A stretch of DNA of 34,920 nt from Levilactobacillus suantsaii (GCF_004115745.1 NZ_QXIL01000023.1:1-34920), one strand, 5' to 3'. Positions 7,475 to 15,150 are shown, counted from the stretch's first letter. Program-made: numbers and translations. The notes: generated from the sequence alone by a model not told the origin.

Positions 7475-7620
7475 AAGTTAACAGCCGTAGCGTTGTTAGC
7501 TGAGTTGTACCAAATTCTTATTATTCTTACGAGCGGAACTTAGCACTCCCCCAAAGTCTTTGCCTCTGCTCGTACCCCCCTCAAACCACGGCAGCACATT
7601 TGCTCACCGTGGTTTCTTTT
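7475..7620 (+). ncRNA. Small RNA candidate 2 (C-rich loop, about 145 nt)
   Basis: Arms TACGAGC (7528-7534) and GCTCGTA (7568-7574) pair perfectly and enclose TAGCACTCCCCC (7541-7552). Inside, ACTT (7538-7541) can pair with AAGT (7554-7557), leaving C5 in the loop. A second C-run, ACCCCCC, sits in the linker before the terminator. Core and layout match candidate 1 at 5993-6124, but the stems differ in sequence, as expected of an RNA family under structural selection. The 5' end is uncertain. The terminator T-tract reaches the degV stop codon on the other strand, so the two transcripts overlap at their 3' ends. Confidence 0.6.
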
Positions 7621-7621
7621 T
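7583..7621 (+). terminator. Terminator of small RNA candidate 2
   Basis: AAACCACGG (7583-7591) and CCGTGGTTT (7607-7615) form a perfect 9-bp stem, followed by C and five T residues on the plus strand. The minus-strand side has no T-tract, so it is not a good degV terminator. Confidence 0.8.
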
Positions 7622-8474
7622 AATCACGAATCTGGACACCAATCCCGATCAAGCCGGGACCGGTGTGGACGCCCAATGCCGGGGACACATCGCCGGCGTA
7701 CCATTCACTGACTTGTGGGAATTCGGTCTTTAAGCGGGCTAACATGGTCTCGCGCAGATTGGGGTTGGCCCCGTCGACCACGGCGCCACTGACTTGTTTA
7801 GCCGAGCCAATCATCTGACCGACTAACGCCACCAGCTTGCTCAGCGTCCGTTTCTCCCCACGCACCTTAGCAATCGGGTAGTAGACCCCATCGTCATCAC
7901 AGGAGATGATCGGTTTAATGTTTAACAGCGTCCCCGCCATCCCCGCGACCCGACCGATTCGACCGCCGGCTTGCAAGTACTTTAAGCTGGGCACATAAAA
8001 GAAGACGTTACTTTGCGCTGCGACCCGTTCGACTTCCGTCACAATCTGGTCAAAGGATTGTCCTTGTTCGCGTAATTGAGCGGCATAGATGGCCGCAAAG
8101 CCACTCCCGATTCCGACACTCCGGGTGTTGACCACGTGAACCGTGAGTGGGGTGTCTTCGGCTAAAAGTTGCATTTCTTGGTAAGTTCCCGAGAGGGCCG
8201 CCGAAATACTAACGGCGATAACATGGGTATAGCCTGACGCCTCGATGCGTTGGTAGGCTTCCACGATGCGCTTCCCGGTCGGGCTCGACGTGCTGGCCTT
8301 TTCGGTGGCCTGGCGGCGATAAAATTCGGCTGGGGTAATGGTGACCCGGTCCTCATAGACCCGGTCCCGGAAGATCACGTTCATCGGGGCAAGCGCCATG
8401 TCGGCGGCCTCTAAGACTTCCGTGGGCACATCGGAACACGAATCAACAAGTATAGCAATTTTCTCTGCTGGCAT
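7620..8474 (-). CDS. DegV family fatty-acid-binding protein
   Basis: 284 residues from ATG 8474. The family (FakB-like) binds a fatty acid and, with FakA kinase, presents it as acyl phosphate for phospholipid synthesis; the partner and ligand of this copy are unknown. Signatures: IAILVDSCSDVP at the N terminus, the ligand-contacting STSSPTGKRI (about 61-70), AVSISAALSGTYQ, and KYLQAGGRIGR. The C-terminal part ends HTGPGLIGIGVQIRD. The frame is open 15 codons further upstream, but only ATG 8474 has an SD (GAGGGAG, 6 nt away) and matches the family N terminus. Its own promoter has a 27-bp palindrome over the -35. The stop codon overlaps the T-tract of small RNA candidate 2. Confidence 0.92.
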   Translation of the reverse strand: MPAEKIAILVDSCSDVPTEVLEAADMALAPMNVIFRDRVYEDRVTITPAEFYRRQATEKASTSSPTGKRIVEAYQRIEASGYTHVIAVSISAALSGTYQEMQLLAEDTPLTVHVVNTRSVGIGSGFAAIYAAQLREQGQSFDQIVTEVERVAAQSNVFFYVPSLKYLQAGGRIGRVAGMAGTLLNIKPIISCDDDGVYYPIAKVRGEKRTLSKLVALVGQMIGSAKQVSGAVVDGANPNLRETMLARLKTEFPQVSEWYAGDVSPALGVHTGPGLIGIGVQIRD

Positions 8475-8520
8475 GAGTAACTCCCTCGTTTCTAAAGTAT
8501 GGCTAGCATTTATTATCATG

Positions 8521-8585
8521 ATTATAACGCAATCATCTAGTTTTGAAAACCAGATGATTTTAGCTGTTAGATTATATCATCTAAC
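8521..8585 (-). promoter_or_regulatory. degV promoter with two overlapping or adjacent palindromes
   Basis: On the minus strand -35 TTTTCA (8544-8549), a 17-bp spacer and -10 TATAAT (8521-8526). A 27-bp inverted repeat at 8532-8558 (ATCATCT-A-GTTTT-G-AAAAC-C-AGATGAT, one mismatched pair) covers the -35. Just upstream, GTTAGAT (8566-8572) and ATCTAAC (8579-8585) form a second inverted repeat. The half-site ATCATCTA recurs, which suggests a repressor or activator array. FapR- or FabT-type control would fit the fatty-acid role, but I cannot match their consensus. Confidence 0.55.
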
Positions 8586-8689
8586 TTATCTCAAAACAAT
8601 TCGTCTAATTAATCTAGCCTGCCCCAGTTTTGCCCAACCATTCATGGTGAGAACGGTTTAACTCTCGGCTTTATGTTGGGGCGCCATGG

Positions 8690-8717
8690 TTGACATCTCG
8701 CGCTATCTCGTTATACT
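8690..8717 (+). promoter_or_regulatory. mntH promoter
   Basis: Consensus -35 TTGACA (8690-8695), a 16-bp spacer and -10 TATACT (8712-8717). The predicted start is near 8724, directly before the folded leader. A separate MntR-type box could not be identified with confidence. Confidence 0.8.
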
Positions 8718-8723
8718 GGCGAG

Positions 8724-8825
8724 TGGCCTGGCAGAATATGCACCTTAGTTTAGGCGTTTCACCTTATAAAAGCCATTAATTTCCCTTCTCGATGCTTCTG
8801 CCAGGCGTTTGAAAGGAGTGAGCTT
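8724..8825 (+). promoter_or_regulatory. Structured 5' leader of mntH (candidate riboregulator)
   Basis: GCCTGGCAG (8726-8734) and CTGCCAGGC (8798-8806) form a perfect 9-bp closing stem that begins within a few bases of the predicted transcript start and ends 5 nt before the AAAGGAG SD (8812-8818). Inside are possible short helices (CCT TAGTTT AGG, and GGC/GCC across TTTCACCTTATAAAA). The closed-junction shape next to the SD resembles translational riboswitches. I do not see the yybP-ykoY Mn2+ riboswitch core sequences, so this would be a different class or a simple stabilising fold. Confidence 0.5.
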
Positions 8826-10205
8826 ATGGCAAATCACCAAACCAAGTCAACCACCAAGCACCACCTCTTAGCTTCGACTGACCAGCAACAAAAGAGTCTC
8901 GATGAAGTCAACAGTAGTGTCAGCGTCCCCAAGAATGCGGGATTCTGGCGGACTTTAATGGCTTACACCGGTCCCGGTGCTTTGATCGCCGTGGGGTACA
9001 TGGACCCCGGCAACTGGATTACGTCCATCAGTGGTGGGGCGACCTACCGCTACACGTTACTGACCGTCATCTTAATGTCGAGTCTGATTGCCATGCTCCT
9101 GCAAGCCATGTCGGCGCGCTTAGGGATTGTGACTGGGAAGGACCTGGCGCAATTGACCCGGGAACGCACCGGGAAAGTCAGCGGGATTCTCCTTTGGATC
9201 ATCACCGAAGCAGCCATCGTGGCCACCGATATTGCCGAGATCATCGGGTCCGGGATTGCTTTGGAATTGCTTTTCGGTTTTCCCCTTATCGTCGGTATCC
9301 TGATTACTGCGGCAGATGTTTTGCTCTTATTAGTGTTGATGCACCTGGGCTTTCGCAAAATCGAGGCCATCGTGGCCACCCTGGTCGCCGTCATCCTCTT
9401 CGTGTTCCTTTACGAAGTCATTCTCTCGCAACCACAGATGGGGGCCGTCTTGAAGGGCTATTTGCCGTCCAGCCACGTGGTGACCAACCACGGGATGCTC
9501 TACCTCTCCCTCGGGATCGTTGGGGCCACCGTGATGCCCCATGACCTGTACCTGGGGTCCTCCATCTCGCAAACCCGGAACTTTGACCGGGAAGACCGGC
9601 GGAGCGTAGCCCAAGCGATTCGCTTCACCACGATTGATTCGAACCTCCAGCTCACCGTAGCCTTCGTGGTCAACAGTCTCTTGCTAATCCTGGGGGCGGC
9701 CCTGTTCTACGGGACCAACAGCGACCTGGGACGGTTCGTTGACCTCTACTACGCGTTAGGCAATAATCAAATCGTCGGTGCTATCGCCAGTCCCATCTTA
9801 AGTATGTTGTTCGCTTTAGCCCTATTAGCATCCGGACAAAGTTCAACTATCACTGGGACCTTGGCCGGGCAAATCATCATGGAAGGCTTCATCAAGTTGA
9901 AGATGCCACTGTGGGCCCAACGTTTACTGACCCGGCTGATCTCCGTGACCCCAGTGTTGGCTTTTGCCATCTACTACCACGGTAACGAAGCTAAAATTGA
10001 AAATCTGCTGACCCTTTCGCAGGTCTTCTTAAGTATCGCGTTGCCCTTTGCCATGGTGCCGCTGGTCCGCTTCACGAGTAACCGGCAACTCATGGGAGAG
10101 TTTGCCAACCGCAGCTGGGTCACCTACGTGGCCTGGATTGTAACGGTCATTCTAATCGTGCTTAACGTTTACTTGATCTTAAACACCTTAGGAATCACCG
10201 GTTAG
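8826..10205 (+). CDS. mntH: Nramp family divalent metal (Mn2+) / H+ symporter
   Basis: 459 residues with about 11 membrane segments. It imports Mn2+ with protons across the plasma membrane; lactobacilli rely on high Mn2+ for oxidative stress defence. The metal-binding DPGNW (residues 60-64) in TM1 and the [10 protein letters not shown] motif of TM6 are intact. The Nramp transport signature [19 protein letters not shown] is also present. The ~40-residue hydrophilic N-terminal tail (Ser, Thr, Lys and His rich) is typical of lactobacillar MntH. The gene is monocistronic with its own consensus promoter, a folded leader and a bidirectional terminator. Regulation by Mn through MntR or the leader is likely but not shown. 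Confidence 0.93.
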   Translation: MANHQTKSTTKHHLLASTDQQQKSLDEVNSSVSVPKNAGFWRTLMAYTGPGALIAVGYMDPGNWITSISGGATYRYTLLTVILMSSLIAMLLQAMSARLGIVTGKDLAQLTRERTGKVSGILLWIITEAAIVATDIAEIIGSGIALELLFGFPLIVGILITAADVLLLLVLMHLGFRKIEAIVATLVAVILFVFLYEVILSQPQMGAVLKGYLPSSHVVTNHGMLYLSLGIVGATVMPHDLYLGSSISQTRNFDREDRRSVAQAIRFTTIDSNLQLTVAFVVNSLLLILGAALFYGTNSDLGRFVDLYYALGNNQIVGAIASPILSMLFALALLASGQSSTITGTLAGQIIMEGFIKLKMPLWAQRLLTRLISVTPVLAFAIYYHGNEAKIENLLTLSQVFLSIALPFAMVPLVRFTSNRQLMGEFANRSWVTYVAWIVTVILIVLNVYLILNTLGITG

Positions 10206-10234
10206 GCTCGGCCCTAACCAAACTGATAACCACT

Positions 10235-10281
10235 AAAAAACGAGTTGAACCAAGACTTTTCTTGGTCCAGCTCGTTTTGTT
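10235..10281. terminator. Bidirectional terminator between mntH and the SDR gene
   Basis: CGAGTTGAACCAAG (10241-10254) pairs with CTTGGTCCAGCTCG (10261-10274) with minor mismatches. It is flanked by an A-run upstream and TTTTGTTTT downstream, so both strands end in T-tracts. Confidence 0.85.
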
Positions 10282-10303
10282 TTCGCATGAGTTGTGGTGG
10301 CAA

Positions 10304-11053
10304 TTAAGCGCGTTGGGCACCGTCGACCGTGAATTCAGCGCCGTTAGCAAACTTGGATTCATCGCTACCCAGGTAAACGCAGATTTCACCGATATCCTTG
10401 GGTTCGCCCATATGGCCGACCGGAACGGTCTTAGTGAGTTGTTCCTTGGCTTCGGCTGGCACGATTGCCGTGTCGATCCAGCCAGGATGAACTGAGTTGA
10501 CCCGGATATCGATACCCCGGTGTGCTAGGTTCAAGGCCGTGGCGTGGGTCAGCATACGGGTCCCACCCTTGCTGGCCGAATACGCCGGTGCGGTCGGCAA
10601 CCCGACTAAACCAGCCACAGAGGACACGTTGATGATCGACCCCTTAGCGTCGTTGGTCTTTTGCATGGCTTTAATCCCATACTTTTCACCTAAGAAATTG
10701 GCCGTCAAATTAACGTCAATCGTCCGTTGCCAATCGGCTAAGGAGAGGTCTTCGATAATCGGGCTCATGCCACCGATTCCGGCGTTGTTCACTAGAATGT
10801 CGAGCTTACCGAATTTATCGATGGTCGCGTCAATGACTTTCTGCCAGTCCGCTTCTTTAGCCACGTCCTGTTGCACAAAGAGGCTCACGTCATCGCCCAA
10901 CTTGGCGACGGCCGCGTGGCCCCCGTCAACGTTATGGTTGGCCGTTAGTACGACTTTGGCGCCTTCACGCACGTAGCATTCAGCAATGCCCAAGCCGATC
11001 CCGGCAACGCCACCCGTAATGATGGCGACTTTTCCGTCTAACCGTTTTGTCAT
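10304..11053 (-). CDS. Short-chain dehydrogenase/reductase (alcohol dehydrogenase-like)
   Basis: 249 residues, a classical SDR. The cofactor loop is [12 protein letters not shown], the NNAG motif is in LVNNAGIGG, and the catalytic Ser (INVSSVAG), Tyr and Lys (YSASKGG) are present. The C-terminal half ([34 protein letters not shown]) resembles the R-specific alcohol dehydrogenase of lactobacilli, a Mg-dependent enzyme of prochiral ketone reduction. That similarity is from memory, and acetoin, diacetyl or another carbonyl substrate is possible. The frame extends 12 codons upstream of ATG 11053, but only this ATG matches the family start; an AAAGGGTGA SD precedes it. The gene stands alone and converges on mntH. 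Confidence 0.88.
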   Translation of the reverse strand: MTKRLDGKVAIITGGVAGIGLGIAECYVREGAKVVLTANHNVDGGHAAVAKLGDDVSLFVQQDVAKEADWQKVIDATIDKFGKLDILVNNAGIGGMSPIIEDLSLADWQRTIDVNLTANFLGEKYGIKAMQKTNDAKGSIINVSSVAGLVGLPTAPAYSASKGGTRMLTHATALNLAHRGIDIRVNSVHPGWIDTAIVPAEAKEQLTKTVPVGHMGEPKDIGEICVYLGSDESKFANGAEFTVDGAQRA

Positions 11054-11164
11054 CTCAAAATCACCCTTTCTTAGGTCTAAGATTAGCATAACAGTTCACA
11101 AAACGGAATTAATTACTGCCACTTATGGTTCAGGGGCAACCAACCTCAGGGCGCCTAAAGCCTA

Positions 11165-11203
11165 CAAAAAAGCCGCGTCACCATCACGGCTCCGCGACTT
11201 TTC
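11165..11203 (-). terminator. Terminator of the aldehyde dehydrogenase gene
   Basis: On the minus strand AGTCGCG and CGCGGCT pair with one G-U around a longer loop, followed by TTTTTT. Confidence 0.65.
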
Positions 11204-11222
11204 TGAGTTAAGCCAATTTAAG

Positions 11223-12647
11223 TTAATTTTCGTGTAAGTGGAATGGCAGGACCAACCCACCAAATTCATTGGTGTTTGGCTTGTCGCGCTTAACGACCAA
11301 TTCTTGATTGACGAAGCTGGTCAACCCGGTCTGGCCAAGTTCACGGCCGTAGCCGGAGTTCTTGACCCCACCAAATTCGAGTTCTGGTAAGGAACTGAAG
11401 AAGGTGTTGACGTAAACTTGACCGGTTTCGATACGGGAAGCTAATTCAGCCCCGTGTTCAGCCGTCCCGGCAAAGACGATTCCACCTAAACCGTAGTCGG
11501 CGTCGTTAGCCAATTCAACGGCTTCATCGTCGTCCTTGACCTTGTAGACCTGGGCCACCGGACCGAACATTTCCTTGCCGTACATTGGGTTATCCTTCTT
11601 GATGTCCGTTAAGATCGTTGGCAGGAAGAATTGCCCGTCGCTGTCCACTGGATCATGTTCAAAGGCCAGCGTTGCGCCACCAGCAACGGCGTCGTCAACT
11701 TGCTTCTGCAGCTTTTCCTTAGCTTTCTTCGAGTTCATAGGTGCCAAGGTGGTGTTTGGATCCATTGGGTCACCTAATTTAACGGCCGCAAAGGACTTCT
11801 TCAATTCTGCTAGAAATTCATCGTAATGGTTTTCCGTGACGATGAAGCGCTTGGACGAGGTGCAGACTTGACCCGCGTTGTATAACCGGGCCCGTGGGGC
11901 GATATCGTTAACTGCGTCCATGTCGGCATCGTGCGCCACGATAAAGGCATCGATCCCGCCAAGTTCCATGGTGCTCTTCTTCAAGTTCTTGCCGGCTTCA
12001 CTCGCAACGGAAGTCCCACCACGTTCGGACCCGGTCAAAGCAACCCCTTGAAGCCGCTTGTCCGCAATCACATCGGAAACCTGATCGTAGTTCAAGAACA
12101 GGTTGACCAAGGACCCATCTGGTGCCCCGGCCCGCCGAACAGCATCTTCAAAGGCTAAAGCGGACCCTGGCGTAATCGCCGCGTGCTTCAGAATAATCGG
12201 ATCGCCAATCGCAAAGTTTGGCGCGAAGATCCGCATAATCTGGTAGAACGGGAAGTTCCAAGGTTCAACGGCCAGTAAGACACCTAATGGGTGGTTTTCC
12301 AGTTGGGCATCCCCGGCGATTGACGCAATCTGCCGTGGCCGCAAGAATTCTTCAGCGTGGTCTGCATAGTATTCCGCGATGTCTGCACATAGCAGAACTT
12401 CACCCTGTGATTCCACATAAAGTTTCCCCATATCAACCGTCATAATCTTTGCGAAATGGTCTTTTTCATCCCGTAAGATTTGGGCTAACTTGTGGAGTAC
12501 CGGCGTCCGGGTCGAAACGGGATCATTACGCCACTTCTTGTATAACGCGTACGTCTTACTCAACGCTTCTTCAATCTCGTCGTCCGTCGCAAAAGGATAC
12601 TCTTTAACCAGTTCATTCGTATAGGGATTAATCGTTTGATATGCCAT
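11223..12647 (-). CDS. NAD(P)-dependent aldehyde dehydrogenase, succinate-semialdehyde dehydrogenase-like
   Basis: 474 residues of the ALDH superfamily, oxidising an aldehyde to the acid with NAD(P)+. Active-site residues are present: Asn131 in EPWNFPF, Lys154 in ILKHA, Glu228 in MELGG, and catalytic Cys262 in AGQVCTSSKR. The family signature MELGG is followed by IDAFIV instead of the usual NDPFIV. The C-terminal VNTFFSSLPELEFGGVKNSGYGRELG resembles the GabD/SSADH group; the substrate is not proven. The frame extends 10 codons upstream of ATG 12647, but that ATG has the GGAGGA SD and the family start. A likely cre site covers the -35 region, so CcpA repression on glucose is expected. A TetR regulator gene lies directly upstream on the same strand. 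Confidence 0.88.
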   Translation of the reverse strand: MAYQTINPYTNELVKEYPFATDDEIEEALSKTYALYKKWRNDPVSTRTPVLHKLAQILRDEKDHFAKIMTVDMGKLYVESQGEVLLCADIAEYYADHAEEFLRPRQIASIAGDAQLENHPLGVLLAVEPWNFPFYQIMRIFAPNFAIGDPIILKHAAITPGSALAFEDAVRRAGAPDGSLVNLFLNYDQVSDVIADKRLQGVALTGSERGGTSVASEAGKNLKKSTMELGGIDAFIVAHDADMDAVNDIAPRARLYNAGQVCTSSKRFIVTENHYDEFLAELKKSFAAVKLGDPMDPNTTLAPMNSKKAKEKLQKQVDDAVAGGATLAFEHDPVDSDGQFFLPTILTDIKKDNPMYGKEMFGPVAQVYKVKDDDEAVELANDADYGLGGIVFAGTAEHGAELASRIETGQVYVNTFFSSLPELEFGGVKNSGYGRELGQTGLTSFVNQELVVKRDKPNTNEFGGLVLPFHLHEN

Positions 12648-12710
12648 TTTGTGTTTCCTCCTCATAAGACTCGGCACTTCGTTTCACAATACCTTTCATG
12701 ACACGAGTAC

Positions 12711-12742
12711 ACTATACAATAACTTATTTGGAAGCGCTATTA
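12711..12742 (-). promoter_or_regulatory. Aldehyde dehydrogenase promoter with overlapping cre site
   Basis: -10 TATAGT (minus strand, 12711-12716). TGGAAGCGCTATTA (plus strand, 12729-12742) matches 12 of 14 positions of the cre consensus TGWAARCGYTWNCW and covers the expected -35. This fits CcpA-mediated catabolite repression. Confidence 0.55.
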
Positions 12743-12856
12743 TTTTTACTTGTGAAATAATTGCAGGTTATTTACACCCGCCTTTCACAATCAAGCAGTT
12801 GTAAATTTTAACCATTCTTGTTTACAAATGCCGTCACATCTCAATAAGTGGGCAAA

Positions 12857-12886
12857 CAAAAAAGGCCTGGGCTTACGCCTAGGTCT
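12857..12886 (-). terminator. Terminator of the TetR regulator gene
   Basis: GGCCTGGGC (12864-12872) and GCCTAGGTC (12877-12885) form a hairpin with a 4-nt loop and two G-U-type positions, followed by TTTTTTG on the minus strand. Confidence 0.8.
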
Positions 12887-12897
12887 CTGCCAATGAC

Positions 12898-13464
12898 TTA
12901 GCTTAACTTCCAACGGTCTAAGATGCCGTTGAATAATCGGTTGGCCGTGGTAATCTGATCCAACACGGTCCGGGGGCTCGCTTTGAAGTTATCGTTCGCC
13001 CACTTATTGATGATGCCAATGGCACCCGCGGCAATGAATTCCGCCGACGTATCAATCACGTCTTCTTTTAAGTACCGGTACTCTGGCATGGCGTGGAGTA
13101 AAATCGAAAGTCGCGCCGCCACAAATTCATTCGTGGACTGCCGCCAAACCCCGTCGTCATAAGGGTAGGCATTTAAAAATAGCTTCGCGTGATCCGCAAT
13201 GCGTTCGAAGAGTTGAATCGTCTCCGGTCGCCAGTTCTCCAAAGTGAGTGTGACCGGTTTTTCGCGGCGCGGGGTCTCAACGATGAATCGTTGGTAGACA
13301 AATGCTAACAATTCATACTTATCCGCAAAATAGTAATAAAACGTTTTTCGGTGGACGCCCGCTTCGTCCGCAATTTCGCGAACCGTAATCTTGTCAAACG
13401 TATTGTGGTTTAACAACGAAGCCAAGGACTCCGCAATTCGTTCCTTAGTTTCTGATGCAGCCAT
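12898..13464 (-). CDS. TetR/AcrR family transcriptional regulator
   Basis: 188 residues. The N-terminal DNA-binding domain (KERIAESLASLL, then ITVREIADEAGVHRKTFYYYF at about 26-46) is a clear TetR helix-turn-helix. The C-terminal domain (GAIGIINKWANDNF) resembles the DhaS-like subgroup, whose ligand is usually unknown. The frame is open 43 codons further upstream, but the extension is non-conserved, and ATG 13464 has a GGAGGT SD with 6-nt spacing. ATG 13467 directly before it is the alternative. The promoter is far upstream (-10 at 13657), giving a leader of about 185 nt that carries a 15-bp perfect palindrome, a possible autoregulatory site. The aldehyde dehydrogenase gene downstream is a natural target candidate. 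Confidence 0.87.
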   Translation of the reverse strand: MAASETKERIAESLASLLNHNTFDKITVREIADEAGVHRKTFYYYFADKYELLAFVYQRFIVETPRREKPVTLTLENWRPETIQLFERIADHAKLFLNAYPYDDGVWRQSTNEFVAARLSILLHAMPEYRYLKEDVIDTSAEFIAAGAIGIINKWANDNFKASPRTVLDQITTANRLFNGILDRWKLS

Positions 13465-13597
13465 CATGATACCTCCAATCATCCGTACCCTAATTTTAGC
13501 GTTAGACGCTGTGCCCCGGTGCCTTACCGGTCGGTGGTCTAAGCAAGTGCTTCGAGTAGTCGTGTCTTTCCACCCGTGACGAGGTGGCTCCAAGATT

Positions 13598-13612
13598 AGT
13601 TAGCTGCTAACT
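13598..13612. promoter_or_regulatory. 15-bp perfect palindrome in the TetR gene leader
   Basis: AGTTAGCTGCTAACT has 7-bp arms around one central base. It lies about 45 bp downstream of the minus-strand -10 and is suitable as a TetR operator. The pairing with this TetR is inference. Confidence 0.5.
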
Positions 13613-13656
13613 CGTTATGTATATAAATGACATGACCGATTTACTGAACAGGCCTA

Positions 13657-13666
13657 ATTATAGCAT
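13657..13666 (-). promoter_or_regulatory. Extended -10 promoter of the TetR gene
   Basis: On the minus strand TGC directly precedes TATAAT (13657-13662), an extended -10. No strong -35 is needed and none is seen at 17 bp. Confidence 0.6.
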
Positions 13667-13669
13667 AAC

Positions 13670-13897
13670 TGGCCGACCATTGGGCAATCCATTTCAAGGG
13701 GACACGCCACTCCCCGGAATTATTTTCCCGAATTCATGCTGAGCGTTTGACCGCCCCGTGACCGCTCTGAGCTCGGGACACCCAAACGCTCAGCCTCATT
13801 CATCCACGGATGAATGGGGAACCTGGGTCGTGATTGCGGCAACTAGTAACTGTTCTCCAGAGCGCGTGGTTGCAACCGCTATCTTATTTTAGCATGC
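13670..13897. other. Structured intergenic region, candidate noncoding RNA or leader remnant
   Basis: Within about 200 bp lie a perfect 12-bp stem, GCTGAGCGTTTG (13738-13749) with CAAACGCTCAGC (13783-13794), and a second stem CATTCATCC/GGATGAATG (about 13796-13816). A GCGG/CCGC pair encloses GGTTGCAACC (about 13836-13879). A terminator hairpin with T6 on the plus strand follows at 13898-13934. No coding frame or SD is seen. No T-box or riboswitch core I know is recognisable, and the plus-strand promoter is unclear. Confidence 0.4.
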
Positions 13898-13934
13898 TAA
13901 AAGCGGGTAAGCCACTAGACTTACCCGCTTTTTT
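13898..13934. terminator. Bidirectional terminator downstream of ndh
   Basis: AAGCGGGTAAG (13901-13911) and CTTACCCGCTT (13920-13930) form a perfect 11-bp stem. T6 follows on the plus strand and T4 on the minus strand. It ends the ndh transcript and any plus-strand RNA from 13.7 kb. Confidence 0.85.
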
Positions 13935-13947
13935 GGTAATCACGTGA

Positions 13948-15150
13948 TTAATGATAGAGGTCAAACCGCCCCTTTGAAAATAGGGTACTCAGATGCGCAC
14001 TTTCCAGCAAGGAACGGTCGGTAATGACCTTCTTCAACACGGAAGCGGGATACCCCTTGACATTATGGTTGCCGCTACCAATCTCGCCGATCCCGTCACG
14101 GTCACTCAACGACGCCACGGTCCCGTCAGACTTGTACGTGAACTTCCGTGGCTTGCTGCCGTGGACCTGGAAAGCAACGTTCTTGGCGGCTTGTTCGCCC
14201 GTCGCCAACGCAATCTGCGCGGTCGTTGGGTACGGCCGGTCGCCATCCGGTGGCATCACCGCGGCAACGTCGCCCACGATGTAAACTTCAGGATGGTCCT
14301 TTAACGACAGGTCGGCTTCGACCGTGACCCGGTTACGGCGTTGGTCGAAGCCAGAGTCAGCCATTACGTGTGAGCCACTGACGCCGACGGTCCAAATGAT
14401 GGTGTTGGCCGGAACTTCGTGTTCCTGGTCGTTTTCGTCGGTGTAGACCACCGCACCAGGCTTGATTTCAGCAATGGCGGCACCAAGCTTCATTTCGACG
14501 CCGTGCTTTTTCATGAAGCGCATTGCGTAATCCCCCAACGACTTATCGAACATCGGTAGGATACTATCTGAGCGTTCCAAGCAAATCAACTGAATCGCTG
14601 GGGTGTTGTATTCGGTCTGTAGCTTGGGGACGGCCTGAGCTAATTCACCCAGTAATTCGATGCCGGTGAACCCTGCCCCACAAACAGCGATGCGTAAATC
14701 GTTAGGGTCCTGGCTCTGTGCGTAACCCTTGATCTTCGCTTCAATGTGCTGATAGACCGCTTCGGCCGTGGCTAAATCATCCATCGGTAACGCGTAATCT
14801 TCAGCGCCCTTCAAGCCAAAGGTCTCGGACTGAAATCCCAACGCCACGATCAAATAATCGTATGTGATCGGGTCGTGGGTCGCCAAGGTCACCTGCTTTT
14901 GGTCCACGTCAATGTTCGTGACTTCATCGCGCACGAAATCGATGCGACTACCAAGCACATCGTTGATTTCATAAGTAATTTTATCGGACGCGATGTTTCC
15001 TGCGGCGACTTCATGGATATTCGTTTTTTCGGTGTGGGTGCCGGATTTGTCGACCAAAATGATCTTGTTCTCAACCGGGATATCCCGTTGTAAGAACTTT
15101 GCGGCCCGCATCCCCGCATAACCGCCACCTAGAACTAAAATCGTTGCCAT
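13948..15150 (-). CDS. ndh: Type II NADH:quinone dehydrogenase (NDH-2)
   Basis: A 400-residue single-subunit flavoprotein that passes electrons from NADH to the quinone pool at the inner membrane face without pumping protons. The FAD-binding ILVLGGGYAGMRAA is at the N terminus. The NADH-binding VCGAGFTGIELLGELA is at about 157-172. The second FAD contact is YIVGDVAAVMPP, followed by PTTAQIALATGEQAAKN. The hydrophobic C-terminal patch is short, so membrane attachment is amphipathic rather than transmembrane. An AAAGGAG SD precedes the ATG. In lactobacilli it works with demethylmenaquinone in extracellular electron transfer or, when heme and menaquinone are supplied, in respiration. No cytochrome or menaquinone genes lie in the window. 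Confidence 0.88.
   Translation of the reverse strand: MATILVLGGGYAGMRAAKFLQRDIPVENKIILVDKSGTHTEKTNIHEVAAGNIASDKITYEINDVLGSRIDFVRDEVTNIDVDQKQVTLATHDPITYDYLIVALGFQSETFGLKGAEDYALPMDDLATAEAVYQHIEAKIKGYAQSQDPNDLRIAVCGAGFTGIELLGELAQAVPKLQTEYNTPAIQLICLERSDSILPMFDKSLGDYAMRFMKKHGVEMKLGAAIAEIKPGAVVYTDENDQEHEVPANTIIWTVGVSGSHVMADSGFDQRRNRVTVEADLSLKDHPEVYIVGDVAAVMPPDGDRPYPTTAQIALATGEQAAKNVAFQVHGSKPRKFTYKSDGTVASLSDRDGIGEIGSGNHNVKGYPASVLKKVITDRSLLESAHLSTLFSKGRFDLYH

Noticed and set aside
8475-8519. N-terminal extension of DegV
   Set aside because: The conserved family start and the SD belong to ATG 8474.
8724-8825. yybP-ykoY Mn2+ riboswitch upstream of mntH
   Set aside because: The expected conserved loop sequences are not recognisable; reported only as an unassigned structured leader.
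13465-13593. N-terminal extension of the TetR protein
   Set aside because: No SD for the upstream ATG; the extension is non-homologous and only ATG 13464/13467 has GGAGGT.
13670-13934. T-box, 6S RNA, tmRNA or RNase P RNA
   Set aside because: No TGGNACCGCG antiterminator motif, no tmRNA tag or acceptor-like ends, and no RNase P core sequences.
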